64,000 nucleotides of DNA, taken from positions 1 through 64,000 of the forward strand of contig JAHHGX010000018.1 in the NCBI GenBank assembly GCA_019359675.1. Direction: 5' to 3'. Below, in pieces: positions 42,842-51,264 of this stretch. The notes beneath the pieces were generated by a model. It saw only the letters and a program-made list of their open reading frames with translations, was not told where the DNA came from and did not search any database. Each line of letters begins with the position of its first letter. The stretch's first letter is position 1. A program made the position numbers and the translations under genes. The stretch is from Calothrix sp. FI2-JRJ7 (GTDB lineage Bacteria > Cyanobacteriota > Cyanobacteriia > Cyanobacteriales > Nostocaceae).

Positions 42842-44705
42842 GGGATTTATTTGGCGCAACTTTATGCAGAATTGGTATAAGATAACGCTGGTTAATGAAT
42901 GGGGGGTGCCTATTCGAGTAATAACTTTAGATGCAGTAAGGATTGTACATGAAATAGACCGTGTATCACAAATTATTGGAGAGTACGAACAGGAAATAGT
43001 TTCTACAAAATCCCTAGAACAAGAGTTTCAGGAGACGTTGTTAACCATAAAAGAAAAAGAATTAACTCCTTTAGAGGAAGCATTACCACCAAATATATAT
43101 ACAGAATCTAGAAATTTACCCACTGGTCTGAGTTTAGACTTGGCAATTGCCCGTTTAGTACATGCTGGCACTAACAATTTTGCAATTTGGGTGGTACGCG
43201 CTCCTTACTCCAGTGGGCATGTTTTTCACGATTGTGTTTGGACACCCAACCTGACACAAGTATGGCAGGAATGGCAGCAATTGTTTGCAGGTCACAGCAA
43301 CCTTGATATATCTCCCAATACAAAGCAAGCTAACATCTCAACACCAAACCCGTTACCACTTGAATTACCGCAAGCTCCTAGTGGGCAACCTACTAACTAT
43401 GCTGGGCGCCTGATGCTATACTTTGGTACCTGCTTATGGAATTGGGTATTTGATGGGCCAATTTTTAATAGCCTAGAACACAATCGAGGATTTGCATCTG
43501 GACAGGAAAAAAGTTTACGGCTACGTCTAGAAATACGCGACCCATATTTGGTATCAGTACCTTGGGAAATTATGCAGCGTCCAGGTCAAGCAGCTATTTC
43601 CCTTAGTCAAAACGTAATATTTAGCCGCACAACCAGTGATGTTGAAAAACTGCCACCTTTACGTAGTGATGCTGAGTTAAATATTTTGCTCGTCCTTGGC
43701 GATGATGAAAATCTCCAGTTAGAAGCTGAGGCTGAACTTTTAAAACGAACTTTAACACAAGGTCGCATTAGTGACAACGACTCGCACGGGTATGCTCCTT
43801 GCATTGTTACTAAACTAATTCGTCCTACCCCTGAAGAATTAATCGCGGCATTAGAGACGCATGCATATAATGTATTTTTTTACGCTGATAATGGTTTGCG
43901 TGGACCAGATGGAGGTATATTAAACCTCCATCCCAAAGCTACACTTAATGGCATTGAGTTAGCTCAAGCATTGACGCGAACAGGTGTAAAATTAGCTTTT
44001 TTTAATTCGTCTTGGGGCGCCCAACCGTTTAGTGTTAATCATCAACCAATACCTTACAGTAGCTTGGCGGAAGTATTAATACGACACGGAGTTCCAGCAG
44101 TATTAGTCATGCGTGACCAAATTGCTGACCGCGAAAGTCTTAGCTTCATTCAAGCTTTTTCGGAAGCACTGCGTTCACGTCGAGCAATCGACGAAGCTGT
44201 TGCCGAAGCGAGGCAAAAATTACTATCGCTATATAAATTTAATCAACCTGGTTGGACTATACCCATTCTTTACTTACATCCTGAGTTCGATGGGCAACTA
44301 CTTCATAGCTTAGACGAAAGCATACTTGGATTGACGACTTGTCCAAGACTCATAAAATCTTTTCCTGCTCCCACTGCTTCGCTGCGGTCACTTATAGATG
44401 GAACAAAACAACTACTTTCAAATCCCATTACCCGTATTGGCCGCACTACAGACAACAACATCATAATTCCAGATTTATCTGTTTCCAGGCAACATGCTCA
44501 AATTATTTGTCGAGATAGCACCATTGATACAGAAGTAGAGCAAAATTACTATTTACGTGATGATTCAACAGCAGGCACTTTAATTTATCAATCTGGAGCA
44601 TGGCAACGAATTCACCATGAGGAAGTACCATTAAAATCAGGTACACAAATCAAATTTGGTAGTAGTCGTAGTGACATTTGGGAATTTACAATTGAAAATT
44701 CATAA
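42828..44705 (+). CDS. CHAT-FHA fusion with lost catalytic residues (pseudo-protease)
   Basis: 625 residues, open throughout. Residues 1-200: an N-terminal domain found with this family (ITLVNEWGVPIRVITLD, LPTGLSLDLAIARLVH). Residues about 215-500: a CHAT domain with all structural landmarks (YLVSVPWEIMQ, then HGVPAVLVMRDQIADRE). The His motif, usually GHG, reads YADNG (352-356), and the Cys motif, usually NACxxG, reads NSSWG (393-397). Both catalytic residues are therefore absent. Residues about 530-620: a phosphothreonine-binding FHA domain (RIGRTTDNNIIIPDLSVSRQ then HAQI). The likely native start is ATG 42864, because 42828 lies in a repeat. A regulatory or decoy subunit is inferred. Confidence 0.85.
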   Translation: MSISTGFIWRNFMQNWYKITLVNEWGVPIRVITLDAVRIVHEIDRVSQIIGEYEQEIVSTKSLEQEFQETLLTIKEKELTPLEEALPPNIYTESRNLPTGLSLDLAIARLVHAGTNNFAIWVVRAPYSSGHVFHDCVWTPNLTQVWQEWQQLFAGHSNLDISPNTKQANISTPNPLPLELPQAPSGQPTNYAGRLMLYFGTCLWNWVFDGPIFNSLEHNRGFASGQEKSLRLRLEIRDPYLVSVPWEIMQRPGQAAISLSQNVIFSRTTSDVEKLPPLRSDAELNILLVLGDDENLQLEAEAELLKRTLTQGRISDNDSHGYAPCIVTKLIRPTPEELIAALETHAYNVFFYADNGLRGPDGGILNLHPKATLNGIELAQALTRTGVKLAFFNSSWGAQPFSVNHQPIPYSSLAEVLIRHGVPAVLVMRDQIADRESLSFIQAFSEALRSRRAIDEAVAEARQKLLSLYKFNQPGWTIPILYLHPEFDGQLLHSLDESILGLTTCPRLIKSFPAPTASLRSLIDGTKQLLSNPITRIGRTTDNNIIIPDLSVSRQHAQIICRDSTIDTEVEQNYYLRDDSTAGTLIYQSGAWQRIHHEEVPLKSGTQIKFGSSRSDIWEFTIENS

Positions 44706-45003
44706 AATTCAATGCTCGTGAGCGGCTTGTTTTATCAAATAGAGATAGGGATTTGTTTGTTTCTGTGATAGAAAATCCGCCTAAACTAGAAGAAAAGCGA
44801 TGAAGGCGCCATTCATAAGCATCGAGAATAATATGGCAAGTTATAGCGTGGAGTAATATTTTTTACCTACTGATAGAATATTTACATTTTTAACCAAAAT
44901 AGCAATCTTTAGAACTAAATAACTTCATAGTATTTAAATATTATTTTACAGCTAAATATGCTACTCTAAGCTAAGTCTTAATTAAGTTGAGGTCTTTATA
45001 GTC
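44706..45003. other. Intergenic region after the conflict cassette
   Basis: AT-rich, no gene seen. The last 30 bp before the Uma2 gene (AAGTTGAGGTCTTTATA and the ATGACCACATTTCGC start) recur almost unchanged before the second Uma2 gene at 46451, showing that the pair was duplicated with its leader. Confidence 0.5.
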
Positions 45004-45774
45004 ATGACCACATTTCGCAACCAACTTAACGCCGAGATTATCTACCCTTACTCTGATGGTAAGCCAATGGCAGAGAGCGACCCAGCGCGCGATTATTTAA
45101 TTTACTGTGTCAAAGCTTTAGATATCTACTTTAAAAATCGTACAGATGTTTACGTTTCAGGGAATCTATTTATCTATTGTACACAAGGTGATCCAGGTGG
45201 TGTAATTACTCCTGATGTATTTGTGGTATTTGGAGTTAGAAAAAAGAAGCGTCTTAATTATAAACTTTGGGAAGAAAACAACAAAGCACCAAATTTTGTG
45301 ATTGAGATAACTTCTGAATCAACGCAAGAAGAAGACGAAAAAAGCAAACCAAGTAAATATGCCTCATTAGGAGTTACAGAGTATTTTCAGTACGACCCAG
45401 AAGGACAGTACCTTAATCCTAACTTGAAAGGTTTCAGGTTAAATTCATCCAATACATATGAGCCAATACAACGAGACATATTACCTGATGGCACTTTCTC
45501 TGTACATAGCAACGTTTTAAATTTAGATTTACGCTTAGTTTATGACGAACTGCGTTTCTTTGACCCTCAAACAGGGAATATGCTTCTAAGCCCTGAAGAG
45601 AGTGAGCAAGGTCAGCTTGAAGCTGAACAAGCAAAACTTGAAATTGAAGAAGCTCGAAATAATTCTATACCTAGATTCTTAGCTATGGGTTTAAGTGTTG
45701 AACAAGTAGCTTCGGCGCTATCGCTGTCTTTGGAAGAAGTTAGGCACCTTGTCACTGACGGAGAAAATGTTTAA
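45004..45774 (+). CDS. Uma2-family endonuclease-like protein, tandem copy 1
   Basis: 256 residues of the longer Uma2 subgroup. Core motifs are PDVFVVFGVRKKKRLNYKLW, NFVIEITSESTQEEDEKSK and VTEYFQYDPEGQYL, with the Asp and Glu of the nuclease-like site retained. A coiled Glu/Gln-rich segment (EESEQGQLEAEQAKLEIEEA) and a C-terminal helix-turn pattern (GLSVEQVASALSLSLEEV) end the protein, as is usual for this subgroup. It is a clear paralogue of 46451-47191. Biological function is unknown for the family. Confidence 0.85.
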   Translation: MTTFRNQLNAEIIYPYSDGKPMAESDPARDYLIYCVKALDIYFKNRTDVYVSGNLFIYCTQGDPGGVITPDVFVVFGVRKKKRLNYKLWEENNKAPNFVIEITSESTQEEDEKSKPSKYASLGVTEYFQYDPEGQYLNPNLKGFRLNSSNTYEPIQRDILPDGTFSVHSNVLNLDLRLVYDELRFFDPQTGNMLLSPEESEQGQLEAEQAKLEIEEARNNSIPRFLAMGLSVEQVASALSLSLEEVRHLVTDGENV

Positions 45775-45845
45775 ATTATAAAAACTCAAAAGAACCTATC
45801 TACAAATGGTGCCTAATGCTTTGACTAAAGAACGTATTTGCTTAC

Positions 45846-45949
45846 TATAGCAGTCCTAAATCATTCGTAAAATTTGTATATTGTAGAGACGCGATTAATC
45901 GCGTCTCTACGCGGATGTAATTTTTCACAAATCATATAGGACTGCTATA
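45846..45949. repeat. Nested palindrome: GTAGAGACG repeat inside a larger inverted repeat
   Basis: Outer arms TATAGCAGTCCT (45846-45857) and AGGACTGCTATA (45938-45949) pair perfectly. Between them a 28-bp GTAGAGACG-family palindrome sits at 45883-45910. The layout suggests that the smaller repeat was inserted into the larger one. Confidence 0.75.
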
Positions 45950-45952
45950 TCA

Positions 45953-46279
45953 ATGCAATTACACAAAATGTATCAAGACATAAAAGCAGAACGTAGTAAG
46001 ATTGCTCGTTGGGAGGAGGAGCAGGAATTTTCAATTTTGGGAGTAATTGAGTTATTCTCAACAGATATTCAAGGATATACTGAACAAGCAATATTAGATA
46101 CCTCAGATACACCAGTCGGCAATAATAGTGTCAATCATCTTCAACAATTAAATGTTTTCAACATTGATTATTTCGCACAATGGTATTTCCATAGCTTAGA
46201 AATTTACCCCCAAACTCAAAAATATATTGAGCAACTCGACCACTTGCGTATGTTGCTGATTAATTACTTGAGCAAGTAG
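45953..46279 (+). CDS. Hypothetical protein
   Basis: 108 residues from ATG 45953. The start is helical and charged (MYQDIKAERSKIARWEEEQE) and the end is aromatic-rich (FNIDYFAQWYFHSLEIYPQ). No membrane segment, no family recognised. The ATG lies 3 bp after the arm of a nested repeat, so the original 5' end may have been altered. It lies between the two Uma2 copies on the same strand. Confidence 0.45.
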   Translation: MQLHKMYQDIKAERSKIARWEEEQEFSILGVIELFSTDIQGYTEQAILDTSDTPVGNNSVNHLQQLNVFNIDYFAQWYFHSLEIYPQTQKYIEQLDHLRMLLINYLSK

Positions 46280-46450
46280 CTGTTGGAAGTAATTAAAAAG
46301 CATCCTGCCTATAACTACTTGAATGATTCATATTCCTTAATAATATAATGTTTGATAGCAATTAACTAACTAATAGTATATAATTATAACTTAGAAGCTA
46401 AACATGCTATATTAACTTAAATCCGCTCTTGAGTTGAGGTCTTTATAACC

Positions 46451-47191
46451 ATGACCACATTTCGCGAACAACTCAAACCAGATATAATCTACCCCCACTC
46501 TGACGGCAAACCAATGGCAGAGAGCGACCCAGCGCGCGATTACTTAATTTATGGCGTTGAAGCTTTAGATATCTATTACCAAAACCGTACAGACGTATAC
46601 GTGTCAGGCAACTTATATATATATTACACACAAGGTGTACCAAGTGATGTAGTTGCTCCTGATGTGTTTGTAGTATTTGGAGTAAGAAAAAAGAAACGGC
46701 TCACATATAAAGTTTGGGAAGAAGGTTATATTGTTCCGAGTTTTGTTTTGGAAGTCACTTCTGCAACCACGCAAGAAAATGATCAAAAAGAAAAGTCTAT
46801 TACATATGCTTCAATCGGAGTTAGCAACTATTTTCAATATGACCCAACCGGAGATTACCTCAATCCTCACTTGCAAGGTTTTAAGTTAAATACAGCAAGT
46901 AGAATATACGAACGAATAGAGCCTGATATTTTACCCGATGGTACGTTCTCACTCCATAGCGATGCTTTAAATCTGGATTTGCGTCTAATTTATGACGAAC
47001 TACGTTTTTTTGACCCTGTAACTGGTAATAAACTTCTAAGTCCCAAAGAAACTGAACAGGCAAGGCAAGAATCTGAGAAAGCCCGATATGGCGCTATACC
47101 GCAGTTGTTAGCAAGGGGTCTCAGTATTGAGGAAGCAGCAACTATACTATCGCTTTCAGTAGAACAAGTAAGGCAATATCTTGAAAAATAA
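46451..47191 (+). CDS. Uma2-family endonuclease-like protein, tandem copy 2
   Basis: 246 residues, closely similar to 45004-45774 across the entire length (shared FREQL/FRNQL start, DGKPMAESDPARDYLIY, VFVVFGVRKKKRL, LNLDLRLIYDELRFFDP). The main differences are a shorter Glu-rich linker and substitutions in the middle (SFVLEVTSATTQENDQKEKS). The leader is duplicated too. Active-site acidic residues are kept in both copies, so neither looks decayed. Confidence 0.85.
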   Translation: MTTFREQLKPDIIYPHSDGKPMAESDPARDYLIYGVEALDIYYQNRTDVYVSGNLYIYYTQGVPSDVVAPDVFVVFGVRKKKRLTYKVWEEGYIVPSFVLEVTSATTQENDQKEKSITYASIGVSNYFQYDPTGDYLNPHLQGFKLNTASRIYERIEPDILPDGTFSLHSDALNLDLRLIYDELRFFDPVTGNKLLSPKETEQARQESEKARYGAIPQLLARGLSIEEAATILSLSVEQVRQYLEK

Positions 47192-47287
47192 TGAAGCGGT
47201 TCTTTGTTGAGTGAATTTAGTCAAGTTGTTGTGAGGTGGGCATTATTGCCCGCCTTATCTAGTTTAGTAGAACGGAAATAAATGTAA

Positions 47288-47467
47288 TTACATATTGCGT
47301 GTAGTAGAGGATGTTAACTTGCTCTCTAATTCCTTTACATAATCTTGCAACCTTTCTAGTTCATCAACTAATTGCAATACAGAAATTGCAATATCTGGCC
47401 TTACTTCTGGTTTTGCAGTGTTGTTAATTTGTGTTTGTGCCCAGTTTTGCAATTGCTTTAGAGTCAT
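47288..47467 (-). CDS. Small partner gene of the DUF4258 protein, candidate antitoxin
   Basis: 59 residues, starting MTLKQLQNWAQTQINNTAKP and containing a strongly helical second half (ISVLQLVDELERLQDYVKEL then ESK), a likely coiled coil. The ribosome-binding site is ideal (GGAGG seven bases before ATG). The ATG overlaps the stop of the DUF4258 gene (ATGA), so the two are translationally coupled. I do not recognise a family. Position, size and coupling to a RelE-like toxin relative suggest an antitoxin of the toxin-first (higBA-like) layout. Confidence 0.65.
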   Translation of the reverse strand: MTLKQLQNWAQTQINNTAKPEVRPDIAISVLQLVDELERLQDYVKELESKLTSSTTRNM

Positions 47468-47775
47468 TTTCTTATCCTCCAGTTAATCCAGCGGTTTGGG
47501 TCAGGACGATAGACCGTTATAAGCCTAGCTACTTCACTTACTTCATCGTATCCCCAAACTGAGTGAATTGGCTCGGATGTTGTATTAAATCCTAAAATTA
47601 AGCAGGCGGGCATTGGATAAGCGTTAGGATAATCTTCAATAATTTCACCGCTTTCTGTAACTGACTGATAAATTTCCCCGACAACTAGGTTGTCTTCGGC
47701 TGCTTCTCTCAAACTATGTCGAGATAAAACTACTCTGCCAGCATTAATCGCTTCAGTAATGTCCTTTATATGCAT
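47464..47775 (-). CDS. DUF4258-family protein, candidate toxin
   Basis: 103 residues starting MHIKDITEAINAGRVVLSRH. DUF4258 has a RelE/BrnT-like fold: SRHSLREAAEDNLVVGEIYQ (His/Arg start), EIIEDYPNAYPMPACLILGF and the C-terminal VARLITVYRPDPNRWINW, the strand that carries active residues in relatives. The family is generally regarded as toxin-like (mRNA interferase-type), without proof for this protein. An upstream start would add 13 residues, but ATG 47775 matches the domain. It is immediately followed by a small coupled gene (47288-47467). Confidence 0.75.
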   Translation of the reverse strand: MHIKDITEAINAGRVVLSRHSLREAAEDNLVVGEIYQSVTESGEIIEDYPNAYPMPACLILGFNTTSEPIHSVWGYDEVSEVARLITVYRPDPNRWINWRIRK

Positions 47776-47823
47776 TATAAGAACTTCCACACACTGTATC
47801 CGCAATTTTCTCACAATATTGAT

Positions 47824-47988
47824 TCTGTTATTTCACACCAAAGGGCGCCGCTGCTACATAATATTTATTGATTTACAATTGAGGTAATTCCAGTGAGTAG
47901 CTGTTGGGTTCCGTTCCTCCACCCAACCTACGCCTATGTAAATTCGGTTATTTCACACATAATAGGCGCCCATACAACATAATACTTA
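47824..47988. repeat. Imperfect direct repeat before the helicase gene
   Basis: 'TTCTGTTATTTCACAC' with a following GGCGCC and CATAATATTTAT (47824-47868) recurs as 'TTCGGTTATTTCACAC', GGCGCC, CATAATACTTAT (about 47940-47988). Between them is a GTTGGGTTCC/CACCCAACC hairpin (about 47905-47930). No gene is seen in this stretch. Confidence 0.55.
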
Positions 47989-48076
47989 TAACTAAAATCC
48001 GGTAGGATAGTGTAGTGTAGCCGATAGCTATACTTATATATTAATGTGAGGCTACGTCTGCTCCACACATTGCACT

Positions 48077-50431
48077 ATGTCCATGACGACAACTTCTAAT
48101 TTCCTTAGTCACCTCAACCCCAGTCAACGCCGTGCCGTCGAACACTACTGCGGGCCTTTGCTTGTTGTCGCAGGCGCCGGTTCTGGCAAAACACGCGCTC
48201 TGACTTATCGTATCGCTAATTTAATTCTCGAACACAATGTTGAGCCAGAGAATATTTTAGCGGTTACTTTTACCAATAAAGCCGCGCGGGAAATGAAAGA
48301 ACGTATCCAGAAACTCTTCGCAAACCACATGGCGATGCAGGAATATGGAGAAAAGTATGATTTGTTACCTGAGTATGACCAGGTGAAGCTACGTTCGCGC
48401 GTTTATAAAAACGTTATTAAAGATATGTGGTGCGGCACGTTCCACAGTTTGTTTTCCCGTATTCTCAGGATGGATATAGATAAATACCAGGATGAAAATG
48501 GTCGCAAATGGAACAAAAATTTCTCGATATTTGATGACTCTGATGTCAACTCGATGATTAAGGAGATTGTTACAAAGCAACTCGACCTTGATGATAAAAA
48601 GTTTGAACCCCGTTCAGTACGGTATGCTATTAGTAATGCGAAGAACCAAGGTTTATCACCCAAAGAGTTTGAGCGTGAACAGCCTAATTATCGTGGTCGG
48701 ATAATTGCTCAAGTTTACAGTTGCTATCAAGATAAGTTAGCGGAAAACAACGCACTTGACTTTGACGACTTAATTTTGATACCAACAAGATTATTTCAAC
48801 AAAATAAACAAATTTTAAATTACTGGCATAGCAAGTTTCATCATATTTTAGTGGATGAGTATCAAGACACTAATAGAACACAATATGATTTAATTCGCTT
48901 GCTATCTACCAATGGTGAAACTGATAAAAATAATTGGAATTGGAATGACCGTTCAACGTTCGTTGTGGGTGACGCAGACCAATCAATTTACTCATTTCGC
49001 ATGGCTGACTTTACCATTTTAATGGGTTTTCAGGGCGATTTTGGTGATGGTTTAGATGATGATGATACCAGTACGATGGTAAAGTTAGAAGAAAACTATC
49101 GCTCGTGCGAAAATATCTTAGAAGCTGCGAATTCTTTAATTGAAAACAATACAGAACGTATTGATAAAGTTCTCAAACCAACTCGTGCTGCGGGTGAGAA
49201 AATTTATTTATTTAAAGCTGACGATGAAGTTGTAGAAGCTGATTTTGTTATTAACCAAATTCGTAGGCTTGAACGTGAAAACCCTGATATAGATTGGGGA
49301 AGTTTTTCTATACTGTATCGCACTAACGCTCAGTCACGTCCCTTTGAGGATTTATTAGTAAAATATCAAATTCCCTATACGGTTGTCGGTGGGTTTAGAT
49401 TCTACGACCGTAAAGAAATTAAGGATATTTTGGCTTACCTGAAAGCTGTTGTTAATCCTGCTGATAGTGTTAATATACTGCGCGTTATTAATACTCCTAG
49501 ACGAGGTATTGGGAAATCAACGCTTGATACATTATCGCGCGCTGCCCAAGAGTTAGGCACTACTTTATGGGAAGTACTGAGCGATGAAACATCTGTTAAC
49601 ACCTTAGCTGGACGCGCGGCAAAAGCTGTCAATGGGTTTGCCAATATTATTAAAAAGTGGCAAGAACAAATCGACACGCTTCCAGTTGCGGAACTTGTGC
49701 AGGGTATAATTGAAGATTCCGGTTACGTCCAAGATTTACATACATCGGGAACCGACGAAGCCCAAGATAGAATCGAAAACATTCAAGCGCTTTATAATGG
49801 TGTATTAGAGTTTCAAGAAGAAAACGAAGATAGCGGCACTTTACAAGGTTACTTGGAAAAAACTTCCCTTAGTTCTGATTTAGATAATTTGAAAGAAGGT
49901 GAAGCCGCAGTATCTTTGATGACATTACATGCATCAAAAGGGTTAGAATTTCCAATTGTTTTCTTAGTTGGTTTAGAGCAAGGATTATTTCCTAACTACC
50001 GTTCGATGCAAGACCCTGCTGCTTTAGAAGAAGAACGGCGCCTATGCTACGTTGGTATTACCCGCGCACAAGAAAGGTTATTTATTAGCCACGCGCGCGA
50101 ACGTAGATTATACGGTAGCAGGGAACCAGCTATACGCTCTCAATTTCTCGATGAACTACCTACCGAATTAATCGCAACACAACAAGGTGGGCGCCAAGCT
50201 AATGTTAGAACTAGTACAGGTAATATTAGAAGTGACCGAAGTGGCGCCAGTAGAGGAGGTACTGTAACAAAATGGCAAGTTGGCGATATAGTGCTACATA
50301 AAACATTTGGAGAGGGTGAAATTACTCACGTATTTGACCCTAATAATAAAACCTCTGTAGCTATCAAATTTCCCAGCTTAGGTACAAAAATTATCGACCC
50401 ACGAGTTGCACAACTACAAAAACTCAATTAA
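48077..50431 (+). CDS. pcrA: UvrD/PcrA-type superfamily 1 DNA helicase
   Basis: 784 residues, a 3'-5' helicase acting in nucleotide excision repair and removal of stalled complexes. All SF1A motifs are in order: Q motif LNPSQRRAVEH, I VAGAGSGKTRAL, Ia AVTFTNKAAREM, II LVDEYQDTN, III VGDADQSIYSFRMAD, IV ENYRSCENIL, V TLHASKGLEFPIVFLVGLEQ and VI LCYVGITRAQERLF. The C-terminal Tudor-like domain (WQVGDIVLHKTFGEGEITHV) is the RNA-polymerase-binding part of PcrA. It probably is the housekeeping copy rather than part of the island. An ATG three codons downstream is also possible. Confidence 0.93.
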   Translation: MSMTTTSNFLSHLNPSQRRAVEHYCGPLLVVAGAGSGKTRALTYRIANLILEHNVEPENILAVTFTNKAAREMKERIQKLFANHMAMQEYGEKYDLLPEYDQVKLRSRVYKNVIKDMWCGTFHSLFSRILRMDIDKYQDENGRKWNKNFSIFDDSDVNSMIKEIVTKQLDLDDKKFEPRSVRYAISNAKNQGLSPKEFEREQPNYRGRIIAQVYSCYQDKLAENNALDFDDLILIPTRLFQQNKQILNYWHSKFHHILVDEYQDTNRTQYDLIRLLSTNGETDKNNWNWNDRSTFVVGDADQSIYSFRMADFTILMGFQGDFGDGLDDDDTSTMVKLEENYRSCENILEAANSLIENNTERIDKVLKPTRAAGEKIYLFKADDEVVEADFVINQIRRLERENPDIDWGSFSILYRTNAQSRPFEDLLVKYQIPYTVVGGFRFYDRKEIKDILAYLKAVVNPADSVNILRVINTPRRGIGKSTLDTLSRAAQELGTTLWEVLSDETSVNTLAGRAAKAVNGFANIIKKWQEQIDTLPVAELVQGIIEDSGYVQDLHTSGTDEAQDRIENIQALYNGVLEFQEENEDSGTLQGYLEKTSLSSDLDNLKEGEAAVSLMTLHASKGLEFPIVFLVGLEQGLFPNYRSMQDPAALEEERRLCYVGITRAQERLFISHARERRLYGSREPAIRSQFLDELPTELIATQQGGRQANVRTSTGNIRSDRSGASRGGTVTKWQVGDIVLHKTFGEGEITHVFDPNNKTSVAIKFPSLGTKIIDPRVAQLQKLN

Positions 50432-50467
50432 TCTCAAGACTGTCATGCCAAACAATCACTAAAAAAT

Positions 50468-50566
50468 TGTCATGCTGAACGCAGTGTAATCCGAAGGATT
50501 TCCCGAAGGGTAACATCTATCAAAATCTCAAAATCTTTAAGATTCTTCACTCCGTTCAGAATGACA
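50468..50566. repeat. Inverted-repeat element after pcrA
   Basis: TGTCATGCTGAACGCAGTG (50468-50486) is mirrored by CACTCCGTTCAGAATGACA (50548-50566) with a few mismatches, around a 60-nt non-coding centre. This is a common kind of dispersed cyanobacterial repeat. Confidence 0.6.
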
Positions 50567-50624
50567 AATTATATTTTTACGCTTGCATTATCAATAGAGA
50601 CAATCATGTGGAGACTTGCACGTC

Positions 50625-51185
50625 ATGGTACGCACACCATCTAAACCTTTGACATTGGAGGAGTTTATAAAACTACCAGAAACTAAACCAGCTAGCGAAT
50701 ATATTGATGGCAAAATTATTCAAAAGCCAATGGCGCTAGGAAAACATAGTGTTATCCAGAGTGAATGTGCTACTGCTATTAATGCTGTAGTTAAGGCGCC
50801 ACGTATCGCAAGAGCATTCCTTGAACTACGTTGTACATTTGGTGGTCGTTCAGTTGTACCTGATATATCTGTTTTTACCTGGGAGCGCATACCGTGCGAT
50901 GTGAATGGAGAAATTGCGAATATATTTCTTGATGCTCCAGATTGGACTATTGAAATATTATCCCCTGAACAAAGTCAAACAAAAGTAATAAAAAATATTC
51001 TGCATTGCCTCAAACATGGCACAGAAATGGGTTGGCTGATTGACCCAGATGAGCAAACTGTGTTTGTTTATATAGGAGAAACAGTACAACTATTTGATGA
51101 ACCTCAACAGCTACTACCTGTACCGACTTTTGCCAATCAAATTAAATTAACAGTGGGAGATTTATTCGGCTGGTTGCTAGAGTAA
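50625..51185 (+). CDS. Uma2-family endonuclease-like protein
   Basis: 186 residues of the short Uma2 subgroup and a clear paralogue of 23513-24085: shared LTLxEFxxLPETKPASEY, FGGRSxVPDxxxFTWxRIP and DWTIEILSPEQSQTKVIKNI. The nuclease-like acidic residues are present. An upstream TTG (50616) would add three residues; the ATG at 50625 aligns with the paralogue's start. A degenerate GTAGAGACG-type repeat follows at 51203-51230. Confidence 0.85.
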   Translation: MVRTPSKPLTLEEFIKLPETKPASEYIDGKIIQKPMALGKHSVIQSECATAINAVVKAPRIARAFLELRCTFGGRSVVPDISVFTWERIPCDVNGEIANIFLDAPDWTIEILSPEQSQTKVIKNILHCLKHGTEMGWLIDPDEQTVFVYIGETVQLFDEPQQLLPVPTFANQIKLTVGDLFGWLLE

Positions 51186-51264
51186 GATTTCAACAACTCT
51201 CTGTACAGACGCGATTAATCACGTCTCTACTCTGTGTACTCTGTGTCTCTATGGTAAAAAATAT

